DNA of 49,080 nucleotides, from assembly GCA_903642275.1 (NCBI GenBank), contig CAHJWK010000024.1, forward strand, positions 1 to 49,080, given 5' to 3'. The DNA comes from Chitinophagaceae bacterium. GTDB lineage: Bacteria; Bacteroidota; Bacteroidia; Chitinophagales; Chitinophagaceae. Positions within the stretch are counted from its first letter, which is position 1. Each line of letters opens with the position of its first letter. The position numbers and the translations under genes were made by a program. The notes below the pieces were generated by a model. The model saw only the letters and a list, made by a program, of their open reading frames with translations, ran no database searches and was not told where the DNA came from. Shown in pieces: positions 24,491 to 32,923 of the stretch.

Positions 24491-25405
24491 ATGTTGCAGT
24501 CACTAGATATTCTACAATCGGCGCATTTGAATATGATTGATTACCGCATGAACCTGCTGGAGATGAAAGAGCATAATGTGCCAGGTTCTGCACGGTATGT
24601 GATACGCAGGTATGAAGCACCGCAATTCTGGAGTGCGCAAGATGCAGGTATGCTGGTATATCATTATGATAAACATAACGCCGAAGATAATTTCTTTGAG
24701 TTGCGGTTTTGCATAACCGGTAATAAATATTGTTCAATAAAAAATTGCATGGCATGTAAAGAAAGTGACGATTGCAAGAGCCATGAAACACTTGATGTTT
24801 TTTCGTTTCATTTTTCATCATCTTTTTTATACCAGTTTGTACATAATATAAAGCTTGCCAGCCGTAAAGATGAAGTGCTGGCGTTTAAGCATCCTTCATC
24901 ATTTCATAAACTGTTCTCGGTTTGCAGCCGTAAGCGCATGTCATTAGACGCTTTGCTAAATAACAATTTCAATGGTGCTGCTTCTAACATTTACATCAAT
25001 GTAAAAGTGCATGAGTTGTTGCTTACAAGTGTTGAATGTTTAATTGATGAAAAGGATTCTGGTTTTGCCTGTAAATTTTTAGATGATGAATCTGGCCGTG
25101 ACAGAATTTATAAAGCCCGGGAAATTTTACTCGACCATATTGGCAACCCAATTACTATTAAAGAATTAAGCCGTAAAATAGCAATGAACGAATGCTATCT
25201 TAAAAAAGGATTCAAAGAAATTTTTGGCACAACCATTTTTGATTTTTATCAACAGCAACGCATGGAGCATGCAAAATATTTGCTGTATGAAAAAAGCTTA
25301 AGTGTTACAGATGTATCTGATTTACTTGGCTATTCTTCTATCTCACATTTTTCTGCAGCGTTTAAAAAGCACACAGGTTTAAAACCTTGCGAATTACTGA
25401 AGTAA
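24491..25405 (+). CDS. AraC-family transcriptional regulator with cysteine cluster in the sensor domain
   Basis: A 304-residue DNA-binding regulator. The C-terminal 95 residues form the double helix-turn-helix of AraC/XylS proteins: KAREILLDHIGNPITIKELSRKIAMNECYLKKGFKEIFG, then FDFYQQQRMEHAKYLLYEKSLSVTDVSDLLGYSSISHFSAAFKKHTGLKP. The N-terminal part is not a recognised cupin. It has five cysteines within about 25 residues (FCITGNKYCSIKNCMACKESDDCK, residues 76-99), which could bind a metal or sense redox state. The target genes are unknown. The adjacent FAD/NAD(P)-binding gene is convergent, not divergent, so autoregulation alone cannot be inferred. Confidence 0.9.
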   Translation: MLQSLDILQSAHLNMIDYRMNLLEMKEHNVPGSARYVIRRYEAPQFWSAQDAGMLVYHYDKHNAEDNFFELRFCITGNKYCSIKNCMACKESDDCKSHETLDVFSFHFSSSFLYQFVHNIKLASRKDEVLAFKHPSSFHKLFSVCSRKRMSLDALLNNNFNGAASNIYINVKVHELLLTSVECLIDEKDSGFACKFLDDESGRDRIYKAREILLDHIGNPITIKELSRKIAMNECYLKKGFKEIFGTTIFDFYQQQRMEHAKYLLYEKSLSVTDVSDLLGYSSISHFSAAFKKHTGLKPCELLK

Positions 25406-25455
25406 TTATATTAATAAGTAACCTGTAAGTTACACAACACTTATTAAGCCAGTAA

Positions 25456-27174
25456 TCATTTAATTAATTCCAATTTAAATAAGCCAGCAATAATTTTTGC
25501 TGAAGCGGCCTCGCAGAAATCAAGTCCGGAATAGTCTGGATTATATCCACCAATATATGGAACGGCCATTATAAAAACACGTTCATTAGCAATACCAGAA
25601 TCATTTACCACCTGGAAATTATCATTAATTGTGATACCTGAAACCTTCAAATAATAATCTTCATGCTCTGCTTTAAATACATTTTCATTACCTTTTCTTA
25701 TTTCTTTAACTGCTGCTTTTGCATTCCTGAATTTTATTTTAGCAGGGCTTGTTATTTTTTTATCTATCATGCTTTTGTAAGGCAGGTCTTCCCATGACAG
25801 ATGTGGCTGACCTGTACAATCAACATATGTTTTATAATGCACTGATTTAGGTTTATCAGATTCATCTGTGTAATGATATGTTGCACCGCCATTATCACCA
25901 GGTTCAACATAACTTTCATCACCCACAGAAATTATATCAAGAACACCTGCATTGTATAAAGCCAGTAACTCTTCAACAGAACTTTGTGGTATAAAAGCAA
26001 TTACAATAGAAATCAACGGCATCAACACTTTTTTCAATCTTAATGTATCTTCTGCGGAAAAATGTTTGGCGGAATAATTCATTGTAAAACTTAGCACAGC
26101 CAGCATCTCTTTCCAATAAACAGATTTTTTTTGTTTGATGGATTTTTCTGCTTCCGCATATTCTGACTTTAATAAACGTATCGGCTCAACATTTTCTCTA
26201 AGCTCCATCATTGCATCTACAAATTTCTCCAGCTGCATATCTTTTATTTTAACAAAGAAAGCAGGATCCTGGTCTTTAAAAGATGCTTTAAATTTTTCAA
26301 AAACATAATCCAGTGAAAGAAACCCATCATTCTTCAACCTATTTGCATTTACTTCTATTTCACTTAACTGTAAACCTGATGACAAATGAGAGTCTGTAAG
26401 ATGAAACCGGACTCCTGGTAACAATCCATTGCGGGAATGTAATATCAGTTTAAAATCAGTACTATCTTCTGCTTTGCTAAAAGTGCATTTATCTTCTTTG
26501 CCAATAGAAAAATTACCATTATGCCGCGCTAAAGTTTTCACTGCGTCAATAGCAGTAAGTGACGCGCCTTTAATAGCTATCGAATGATTTGCTTTGAAAG
26601 CAAGCTTTGAAGGTGGATAAGGCGAATCAAAATAGCCTGGAATAATGCCTTCAAATTTTATGGGCCAATTATGGCCTGTACAAATTATTGCATGATCAAA
26701 TTTTAAATAATCATTATTGTCTGTTTCAATTATAACATTATTTTTTTCAGGACAATCTATCACATCTATTACAGTTGTGTCCAAATGTAATTGTACGTTT
26801 ATACCGGATGACTCTGCCTTTTGCAACAACAGATTGAATTGCGTTTCCAGGTACATACCAAATAAAAAACGTGGAAATACTTTATAATCATTAAACTTTT
26901 CTTTGCTTATATTAAATTCATCAAGTGTTTGTTGTGATAAGGTTTTAACCCAGTCTTTTAGTAATGTTATAAGTTCAGGAATTTCATTACCTGATACATT
27001 GGTTACATGTTCGTTACACGCACCAGCTTTACTATATGGCATGCCGGCACCCAACCGGTTTGTTTTTTCAAAAATTTCTATTTGCAGGTTTGTTTTGGCA
27101 GATTCAGTTAGTCTTTTAAATATAAATAATCCTGCAGGTCCACAACCAAGAATGGCTATTCTTTTAATTATCAT
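25456..27174 (-). CDS. FAD/NAD(P)-binding protein (NAD_binding_9 type)
   Basis: A 572-residue flavin-dependent oxidoreductase-like protein. The N-terminal dinucleotide fold is IAILGCGPAGLFIFKRL, with the acidic end of strand 2 in IEIFEKTNRLGAGMPYS. It then has CNEHVTNVSGNE, the FDHAIICTGHNWP middle motif and a second SIAIKGASLTAIDAVKTLA nucleotide segment. VDCTGQPHLSW follows, and the end IGGYNPDYSGLDFCEAASAKIIAGL places FAD contacts. This is the HcaE/FAD-NAD(P)-binding domain family, with no assigned reaction. The ATG at 27174 is preferred to an in-frame TTG just upstream. Monocistronic as far as visible. Confidence 0.85.
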   Translation of the reverse strand: MIIKRIAILGCGPAGLFIFKRLTESAKTNLQIEIFEKTNRLGAGMPYSKAGACNEHVTNVSGNEIPELITLLKDWVKTLSQQTLDEFNISKEKFNDYKVFPRFLFGMYLETQFNLLLQKAESSGINVQLHLDTTVIDVIDCPEKNNVIIETDNNDYLKFDHAIICTGHNWPIKFEGIIPGYFDSPYPPSKLAFKANHSIAIKGASLTAIDAVKTLARHNGNFSIGKEDKCTFSKAEDSTDFKLILHSRNGLLPGVRFHLTDSHLSSGLQLSEIEVNANRLKNDGFLSLDYVFEKFKASFKDQDPAFFVKIKDMQLEKFVDAMMELRENVEPIRLLKSEYAEAEKSIKQKKSVYWKEMLAVLSFTMNYSAKHFSAEDTLRLKKVLMPLISIVIAFIPQSSVEELLALYNAGVLDIISVGDESYVEPGDNGGATYHYTDESDKPKSVHYKTYVDCTGQPHLSWEDLPYKSMIDKKITSPAKIKFRNAKAAVKEIRKGNENVFKAEHEDYYLKVSGITINDNFQVVNDSGIANERVFIMAVPYIGGYNPDYSGLDFCEAASAKIIAGLFKLELIK

Positions 27175-27255
27175 CAACTATTGTATTGCTTATTATGCTG
27201 AACATTTTTAATTATTTATTTAAAACAATCTAGCAGTATAATTGTTCGTTCAAAA

Positions 27256-28185
27256 TTACTTGCCACCATTAGAAATAATTATATCGCTATTTAGTAAGCC
27301 GGCAGGTAAGGAACAGTTACCCTGCAACCCACCACTATGAATAAAAAGAATGTTTGAACCATGGGAAAAATAGTTGTTTTTAGTAAGATCATAAACTGCA
27401 TATAAAGCTTTTGCAGTATAAATAAAATCAAGCGGCAGGCAATTTTTACTGCATACTTCATTCATAAAATTAATCAGTGAGCTGTTATACTTTGCATAGC
27501 CTCCAAAATGATAATCATGTAAAACTTGTATACGATTTTTCATTTCATTACTCAACAAAAAAGATACTTCATTTTCAAGATTGAAGTTATTTTTCATCAC
27601 GCTTATACCAATGCATTGTTGTTGTGGCGAGCCTGCATTTGCAATACCAGCAAGCATAGTTCCTGTACCAACTGCACATACTATATAATTATAGGAAAAG
27701 ATTTCAGGGACCAGCTTTATAATTTCTTCAGCGCCTTTTGCACCGGGTTTACCATAACCACCAACAGGTATAAAAAAAATATCAGTATTTGATTCTATTA
27801 TGTTTTGCCTGTTAGAGTATTCTTCACGGCTTAAAAATTTTAGCTGCATGTTTAATGCTTTTGCATCAAGCAGCGTTTGCGAATATTGCTTTGGTTCCTC
27901 ACCTCTTATAAATCCAATGCAGTTTAATTTTTGCTGATAACAGGCATACGCAGTTGCGAGTATATGATTTGAAAATGCTCCACCAAAAGTTGCAATGGTT
28001 TTAGAATTATTTTCAATTGCCTGCTGTAAATAATTTTTGAGCTTGAACCATTTATTGCCACTTACTACAGGATGAATCTCATCAAGCCTTAATACATCTA
28101 ATTGAATGTTTTGATTTTTAAATTGTACGTCATTTAACTGCTGCGTAAAAATTTTATTAGTATTGATTTCATTTTCCAGGCTCAT
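27256..28185 (-). CDS. PLP-dependent ACC deaminase/D-cysteine desulfhydrase-family protein
   Basis: A 309-residue fold-type II PLP enzyme. The Schiff-base lysine lies in HPVVSGNKWFKLKNYLQQA, and the PLP phosphate/Asn segment is TFGGAFSNHILATAYAC. VPVGGYG precedes AVGTGTMLAGIANAG, the glycine-rich PLP-phosphate loop, and IHSGGLQG is the family's C-terminal motif. The group includes 1-aminocyclopropane-1-carboxylate deaminase and D-cysteine desulfhydrase; distinguishing residues cannot be settled here, though D-cysteine desulfhydrase is the commoner role in non-plant bacteria. The gene stands alone, with a 45-base gap to the DUF5916 gene on the same strand. Confidence 0.88.
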   Translation of the reverse strand: MSLENEINTNKIFTQQLNDVQFKNQNIQLDVLRLDEIHPVVSGNKWFKLKNYLQQAIENNSKTIATFGGAFSNHILATAYACYQQKLNCIGFIRGEEPKQYSQTLLDAKALNMQLKFLSREEYSNRQNIIESNTDIFFIPVGGYGKPGAKGAEEIIKLVPEIFSYNYIVCAVGTGTMLAGIANAGSPQQQCIGISVMKNNFNLENEVSFLLSNEMKNRIQVLHDYHFGGYAKYNSSLINFMNEVCSKNCLPLDFIYTAKALYAVYDLTKNNYFSHGSNILFIHSGGLQGNCSLPAGLLNSDIIISNGGK

Positions 28186-28230
28186 AATATTTACTTCAGT
28201 AAAGCCATGTGTTGCAGCAGAAAGCAGTTA

Positions 28231-30714
28231 CTAACTTTTAATTAAACCCTTTTTCAATTTCAAATAATCTAAAAAGTAGATCACTTTTAAAGAGAAGTTG
28301 TTGTTGCTGTTTTCATTAATACTATGTGATAAATTTTTAAAATACTGTGGCTGTACAATGTTTGTATAATCCTGTGCCGCATCTTTCCACACAATATTTA
28401 AAAAACTGCCAGGCGCAAATTGCCATGTATAAACCATGTCTATGTTAAAATAGTTTACATTCTGATTTACATCAGGATGATAACCTGCATTTGCGGCAAG
28501 CGTACCGTCATACTGCAAAAGGTAGAAATTTTTATTATTAACACTGCTTATGTAATGCCTTAGCCTGCAGGTAATATACATTACGTTAGAAAAACTGTAT
28601 TTGGCACTAAGAATATTTTCTATTGTATTTACATTTCTCTTGGCAAAATTTATATAAGTGCTTCCATCAACATATACATAACCAACATCATTATGGGCAG
28701 GTAAATATTTTAAAGATTGTGTAAGCGAGAACCTGTTATTAAAGCGCATGCTTTGTTGAAATTCAATGTCAGCAGAAAAATAATTATAAAAATGTGCAGA
28801 TGAATATGTTTCCAGGTCAACCATGTAGGTATATTTTTTACTGTCGTTGCTTTCAAAGTATACATTAAGATCTGTAATACCGCCACGCTTAAAAAACCAA
28901 CCCAAGGTACGCGGTTCATAAAAATCATTCTGCTTAAAATTATACCCTGCAAACACATGAATGAACCATAATTTCTTGCCCTGCATGTTTGCATTTACAT
29001 TAATCTTATCGTACTGGTAAGTTTGGGTTACGGGTAATATTTTAGAAGCAAGGTAACTAAGTGTATTATTAAAATTTATGCGTATCCTGTTGTACCATGT
29101 GGTTGGATCATTCCATACATAACCCATATAAACATAATGATTGAGAAAGTTATTATTGGTAAAATAACCCATATCATCACTATTAAACTTATCATCACTG
29201 CGTTCCTGCGAAAAAATAAAATTAAAGTGGCCGCTTAATTTATTTACATGCAGTTCATGGTCAAGCCCGGTTTCAGTTTTACCGTTTGGTAAATAATGTA
29301 TCCTGTTGCTTACAGCTAATTTACCACCAAGATTGTAAGTATTTTTTTTATCATAAAGCTCAAACAAACCAGCACTAACATTAGCATCATAATCGCTGCC
29401 GGCGCGCAATACATCTGTGTTTACAAACGAAACGCTGGAGTTGTGTTTTAATGTTTGATCTAATACAATTACACTATAATTCGTTAGTGGCGTGGTTTCA
29501 ATCCGTCTTTGTTTGTTATTGGTTGAATCTTCAACCGTTGCATACTCAGCAGTTGTAACAGCATTTAAAATACCAATACCTAAACCGCTTTGTGTGCGCC
29601 CTGAAATTTTTACGGCGTTTATCAATTTAGATTCAGTAGGATTATTAATAACGCTTTCATGATTACCCGTTTCATTATACACATCATTCACATGCAGCGG
29701 TTCGCCGCCAATGCGCCTTGAGTAAAACAAATTGCCTTTGCCAAAAAGCTCTGTACCTTCTGTAAAGAACGGCCTGTACTCATTATATTTTACTTCAAAC
29801 GGTGTAAGGTTAAGCACCTGGTTATCGCTTTGCACCTGTCCGAAATCAGGTATCAAAGTAGCATCTAACGTAAAAGCCTGGTTAATGCCATACTTAAGGT
29901 CTACGCCACCATTTACCTGGTTTTTCCAGTTATGCAAACCCGCCTGGTTATACGGGTAATGATTTTCATAAACTGAAAAATACGGAGAGAACTGCAGGCG
30001 CAACGGCGGTTTTATATGCGCTACATCTTTCCATAATCCTTCCTGCGTAAGAAAGCCGTTAACGTTAGGGTCAATCGGGTTCCAGGTATATTGCTGCTCG
30101 GTTTTTATTCTTCGCCTTGTAATATTTACACCCCAATCCTGTATATCTTTTTTACCAAATCGTATAGCAGAAAACGGTATAAACATTTCAAAGCTCCAGC
30201 CGCTGTCTGTAATAACTGCGCCACTTGCCCAAACTGCATTCCAGGTAAAATCTTCGTTGTCTTTATCAGGTTCCGGCGGGTTAAACTTGCCATCCATCTG
30301 CTCATTAAGCGGTGTTACAAAATATTCAAACCCGTTTAGTTTATCATTGTATGTATCGAAGATTATTCCTACATAATCATTGGCACCAAAATTATCACGG
30401 CCAATAAGCTGCGTTGCTATACTGTCTTTCGTACGTTCGTGGCAAAATCCTCCAAAATAAATTCCTTCATCGTTGTACATTAAATAAGTAACGGTTCTGT
30501 TGGCACCATCTTCCAGCGCACCAACTTTCGGCCTGAACTCAACAAGGCTATCCATTACCGCAGCATCTTTCCAGGCAGTATCATTGAGCACGCCATCAAT
30601 TTTTACTAAACCTGTTGTGCGTTTTGCGGGTAACAGTTTATGCGGAAGATTTTGCGCTGTGCTGCAGCAATACATCATTATAAAAATGATTAATAATGCA
30701 GCAGTGCTTTTCAT
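28231..30714 (-). CDS. Exported CBM9-like/DUF5916 outer-membrane protein
   Basis: An 827-residue outer-membrane protein. The signal peptide is MKSTAALLIIFIMMYCCSTAQ. Residues about 28-210 form a carbohydrate-binding family 9-like domain (KIDGVLNDTAWKDA, YLMYNDEGIYFGGFCHE, DYVGIIFDTYNDKLNGFEYFVTP, WSFEMFIPFSAIRF). The remainder is DUF5916, a beta-barrel pattern of alternating aromatic strands with FGQVQSDNQVLNLTPFEVKYNEYRPFFTEG, a frequent marker. Function not established; such proteins are common in Bacteroidota and may bind carbohydrate or metabolise polymer products. I choose the ATG at 30714 because the upstream in-frame sequence has no signal-peptide character and crosses the promoter. 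Confidence 0.88.
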   Translation of the reverse strand: MKSTAALLIIFIMMYCCSTAQNLPHKLLPAKRTTGLVKIDGVLNDTAWKDAAVMDSLVEFRPKVGALEDGANRTVTYLMYNDEGIYFGGFCHERTKDSIATQLIGRDNFGANDYVGIIFDTYNDKLNGFEYFVTPLNEQMDGKFNPPEPDKDNEDFTWNAVWASGAVITDSGWSFEMFIPFSAIRFGKKDIQDWGVNITRRRIKTEQQYTWNPIDPNVNGFLTQEGLWKDVAHIKPPLRLQFSPYFSVYENHYPYNQAGLHNWKNQVNGGVDLKYGINQAFTLDATLIPDFGQVQSDNQVLNLTPFEVKYNEYRPFFTEGTELFGKGNLFYSRRIGGEPLHVNDVYNETGNHESVINNPTESKLINAVKISGRTQSGLGIGILNAVTTAEYATVEDSTNNKQRRIETTPLTNYSVIVLDQTLKHNSSVSFVNTDVLRAGSDYDANVSAGLFELYDKKNTYNLGGKLAVSNRIHYLPNGKTETGLDHELHVNKLSGHFNFIFSQERSDDKFNSDDMGYFTNNNFLNHYVYMGYVWNDPTTWYNRIRINFNNTLSYLASKILPVTQTYQYDKINVNANMQGKKLWFIHVFAGYNFKQNDFYEPRTLGWFFKRGGITDLNVYFESNDSKKYTYMVDLETYSSAHFYNYFSADIEFQQSMRFNNRFSLTQSLKYLPAHNDVGYVYVDGSTYINFAKRNVNTIENILSAKYSFSNVMYITCRLRHYISSVNNKNFYLLQYDGTLAANAGYHPDVNQNVNYFNIDMVYTWQFAPGSFLNIVWKDAAQDYTNIVQPQYFKNLSHSINENSNNNFSLKVIYFLDYLKLKKGLIKS

Positions 30715-30776
30715 TGCAGTGTTAAATTTTTTGTTTGAACGGAAGAGAAAAGAAAATGTTACTTTATGTCTATGTT

Positions 30777-30804
30777 CAAAAATAATAATGTGAATATTTA
30801 ACAA
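30777..30804 (-). promoter_or_regulatory. Promoter (TTG-N17-TATTTTTG) of the DUF5916 gene
   Basis: The -7 element TATTTTTG (30777-30784) is preceded by TTG (30802-30804) with a 17-base spacer, matching the Bacteroidota consensus. The leader to the ATG is 62 bases. Confidence 0.55.
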
Positions 30805-30877
30805 TCGTTATATTATTCCATGCTAAGTTTATAAATGATAAGTGGTATTAATAACCGGTTGCTTTAAAACAACATCA

Positions 30878-31804
30878 ATGCAATACTCAAGACGAAAATT
30901 TATAACCGCCGCAGCAGCGTTTATGCCTTTACCTTTAGCAGTAGCATCATTTACTAAAAAAAAATATCAACCACTTTTATCTTTTTCAACACTTGGCTGC
31001 CCTGACTGGAGCTTTGAAAAAATTGTAAGTTTTGCTACAGCAAACAATTACAACGGGATAGAATTTCGTGGCATTCAAAGAGAACTTGACCTAACAAAGT
31101 GTGCGGCTTTTAGTAATGACGATAATATAAAAACATCATTACAATTTTTGCAGAAAAATAATTTAAAAGTTGTTGACCTTGGTTCATCGGCTGAACTGCA
31201 CCATGCTGAAGGTGAAGAAAGGCAAAAAAATATTGATGAAGCAAAACGCTTTATTGATTTAGCGCAAAAACTTGATTGCCCCTACATACGTGTTTTTCCG
31301 AATGATTTTCCGGATAATCAAACGCACGAAGAAACCATTCAATTAATTGCCGATGCTTTAAAAGAACTGGGCGATTATGCGGCTGATAAAAATGTTACCG
31401 TGCTGCTTGAAACACATGGTAAAGTTATTTATGCGGCAGATGTTTTAAATATTATGCAACAGGCAAACAATGCGCATGTAGGTTTGGTTTGGGATGTATA
31501 TAATATGTGGAGCGTTACAAAAGAACCGCCTGAGCAAGTGTATGCAAGTTTAAAAAATTACATAAGGCATACGCATATAAAAGATGCAAAATTTATTAAT
31601 GGTAAAGATGAATATGTGTTAATGGGTGAAGGAACGTCACCGATTTTTGAAGCGGTTGATGTGCTTGCAAAGAACAATTATAATGGCTATTATAGTTTCG
31701 AATGGGAGAAGTTATGGCACCCTGAAATTGCAGATTCCGCAATTGCAATAGCTGATTATCCTGTAAAAATGAAAGCACATTTTAAGCAGCGGCGTTTAGC
31801 GTGA
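30878..31804 (+). CDS. Tat-exported sugar phosphate isomerase/epimerase-like TIM barrel
   Basis: A 308-residue protein of the xylose-isomerase-like TIM-barrel superfamily. The N-terminus has a twin-arginine signal, SRRKFITAAAAFMPLPLAVA, so it is probably exported folded. The barrel shows FSTLGCPDWSFEKIVSFATANNYNGIEFRGI, YIRVFPND, VTVLLETHGK (metal-binding Glu and His), VGLVWDVYNMW, YIRHTHIKDAK and YYSFEWEKLWHPEI, i.e. the expected acidic and His ligands. Substrate unknown; relatives act on keto-sugars, which fits the DUF1080 protein encoded elsewhere. The ATG at 30878 is used; the earlier GTG at 30842 adds 12 residues ahead of the Tat motif. Confidence 0.88.
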   Translation: MQYSRRKFITAAAAFMPLPLAVASFTKKKYQPLLSFSTLGCPDWSFEKIVSFATANNYNGIEFRGIQRELDLTKCAAFSNDDNIKTSLQFLQKNNLKVVDLGSSAELHHAEGEERQKNIDEAKRFIDLAQKLDCPYIRVFPNDFPDNQTHEETIQLIADALKELGDYAADKNVTVLLETHGKVIYAADVLNIMQQANNAHVGLVWDVYNMWSVTKEPPEQVYASLKNYIRHTHIKDAKFINGKDEYVLMGEGTSPIFEAVDVLAKNNYNGYYSFEWEKLWHPEIADSAIAIADYPVKMKAHFKQRRLA

Positions 31805-31837
31805 GGTTTCGTATTGTAATTGTAAACCCACTTACTT

Positions 31838-32153
31838 TATTGTGAACTTTCCCACCTTCAATGTGAACTCACCCAACCTCATTGTAGCCTTGCTCAACAC
31901 AATTGTGGCCTCGTCGAAAGCCATTGTGAAGCTGTTCAACCTCATTGTGGCCTTATCGAACCGCATTGTGAGGTTGTCCAGGTGCATTGCGAGATTGCCC
32001 AACGCCATTGTGAGAGAGTCCGTTGCCATTGTGACTACCTCTAACTTCATTGTGGATGTGTCCATTGCCATTGTGGCATTACTCAACCTTATTGTGGCAT
32101 TACCCAAGTGCATTACAGGATTGCCTAAGGCCATTGTGGGGCAACCGACAGGT
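31838..32153 (+). repeat. 21-bp periodic CATTGTG repeat array (15 units) between convergent genes
   Basis: Fifteen copies of a CATTGTG-like core begin every 21 bases without one phase slip; the ATTGTG core starts at 31839, 31860, 31881, 31902, 31923, 31944, 31965, 31986, 32007, 32028, 32049, 32070, 32091, 32112 and 32133. Deviants are few: AATGTG, ATTGTA, ATTGCG, ATTACA. The intervening 14 bases vary widely, loosely GCCTTNCCCAACGC. Both strands stay open: plus 31842-32195 (117 codons, Ile-Val every 7 residues) and minus 31832-32134 (100 codons, Thr-Met every 7). Neither has a promoter, a start signal or a recognisable homologue. The array fills the spacer between the TIM-barrel gene and lipB, both ending there. 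I treat it as a repeat element, not a gene. Confidence 0.9.
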
Positions 32154-32165
32154 ATTTCTAACTCT

Positions 32166-32870
32166 TTAAAGTTCCTGCAGAAGTTTTCCGGATGATTTAA
32201 AGGTTACGCAAAAAACAGATTCAAAATTCTTAACCAGTTTTTCCTTCACTTCATGCATTAAAACTTTATAACCAAGTTCTTTCTCAATTGAAGTAACGGT
32301 TTTATCAGCAATGCCGCATGGTGTTATGTAATTAAAATAATTAAGATCAACATTTACATTTAAAGCAAAGCCATGCATTGTTATCCAACGGCTGCAGCGA
32401 ATACCCATCGCACAAATTTTTCTTGCTTTGCCTTTAATGTATGCATCCAGCCAAACACCGGTTTCGCCTTTGCTGCGTTCACCATTCAAGCCATATTCTT
32501 TTATAGTTAAGATAATAACCTCTTCGAGGCTGCGCAAATACCAGCCAAGGTCTGTTTTATAATTGTTCAAATCTAAAATCGGATAACCAACCAATTGTTC
32601 TGGTCCATGAAAAGTTATATCGCCACCTCGGTTGATGTGAAAATATTCAATGCCTTTATCAGCTAAAAAATCTTTGTTTACAAGCAGGTTCACCTCTTTA
32701 CCATTCTTGCCTAAAGTATAAACAGGATTATGTTCAGCAAAAAGCAGGTAATCATCTTTAATTATGTTGCTTTGTTTGGCTTTTATTTTTTGTTGTAATA
32801 AATGTTCCTGGTAATCCCAGACTTCTTTATAATGCTTAACGCCTAAATCCTGCAAAACAATTTTATGCAT
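32166..32870 (-). CDS. lipB: Octanoyltransferase (lipoate biosynthesis)
   Basis: Transfers octanoyl from acyl carrier protein to lipoyl domains, the first step of lipoate synthesis. At 234 residues it is full length. Motifs are LLFAEHNPVYTLGKNG, RGGDITFHGPEQLVGYPILDL, Lys151 in KARKICAMGIRCSRWITMHGFALNVN, and the nucleophile Cys185 in TPCGIADKTVTSIEKELG. The Lys-Cys pair is the LipB catalytic dyad. lipA is not in the window. The gene runs toward the 21-bp repeat array, its stop being about 13 bases from the last unit, and is divergent from the pseudouridine synthase with a 53-base spacer. Confidence 0.96.
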   Translation of the reverse strand: MHKIVLQDLGVKHYKEVWDYQEHLLQQKIKAKQSNIIKDDYLLFAEHNPVYTLGKNGKEVNLLVNKDFLADKGIEYFHINRGGDITFHGPEQLVGYPILDLNNYKTDLGWYLRSLEEVIILTIKEYGLNGERSKGETGVWLDAYIKGKARKICAMGIRCSRWITMHGFALNVNVDLNYFNYITPCGIADKTVTSIEKELGYKVLMHEVKEKLVKNFESVFCVTFKSSGKLLQEL

Positions 32871-32923
32871 ATTGTAAAATTACAATCAAAATAACATGCT
32901 TTCTACACACTTAATTTTATTAT

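Noticed and set aside
31832-32134. Minus-strand 100-codon Thr-Met heptad ORF
   Set aside because: Same period effect; start codon lies in the repeat with an ATG in nearly every unit, and it ends just past the array.
31838-32153. CRISPR array
   Set aside because: Repeats of only about 7 conserved bases at 21-bp steps, no 25-40 bp direct repeat, no cas genes.
31842-32195. Plus-strand 117-codon ORF across the 21-bp array as a heptad-repeat protein
   Set aside because: GTG start inside the repeat, no promoter, codons in the core show no synonymous change, and the opposite strand is equally open; better explained as a repeat with period divisible by three.
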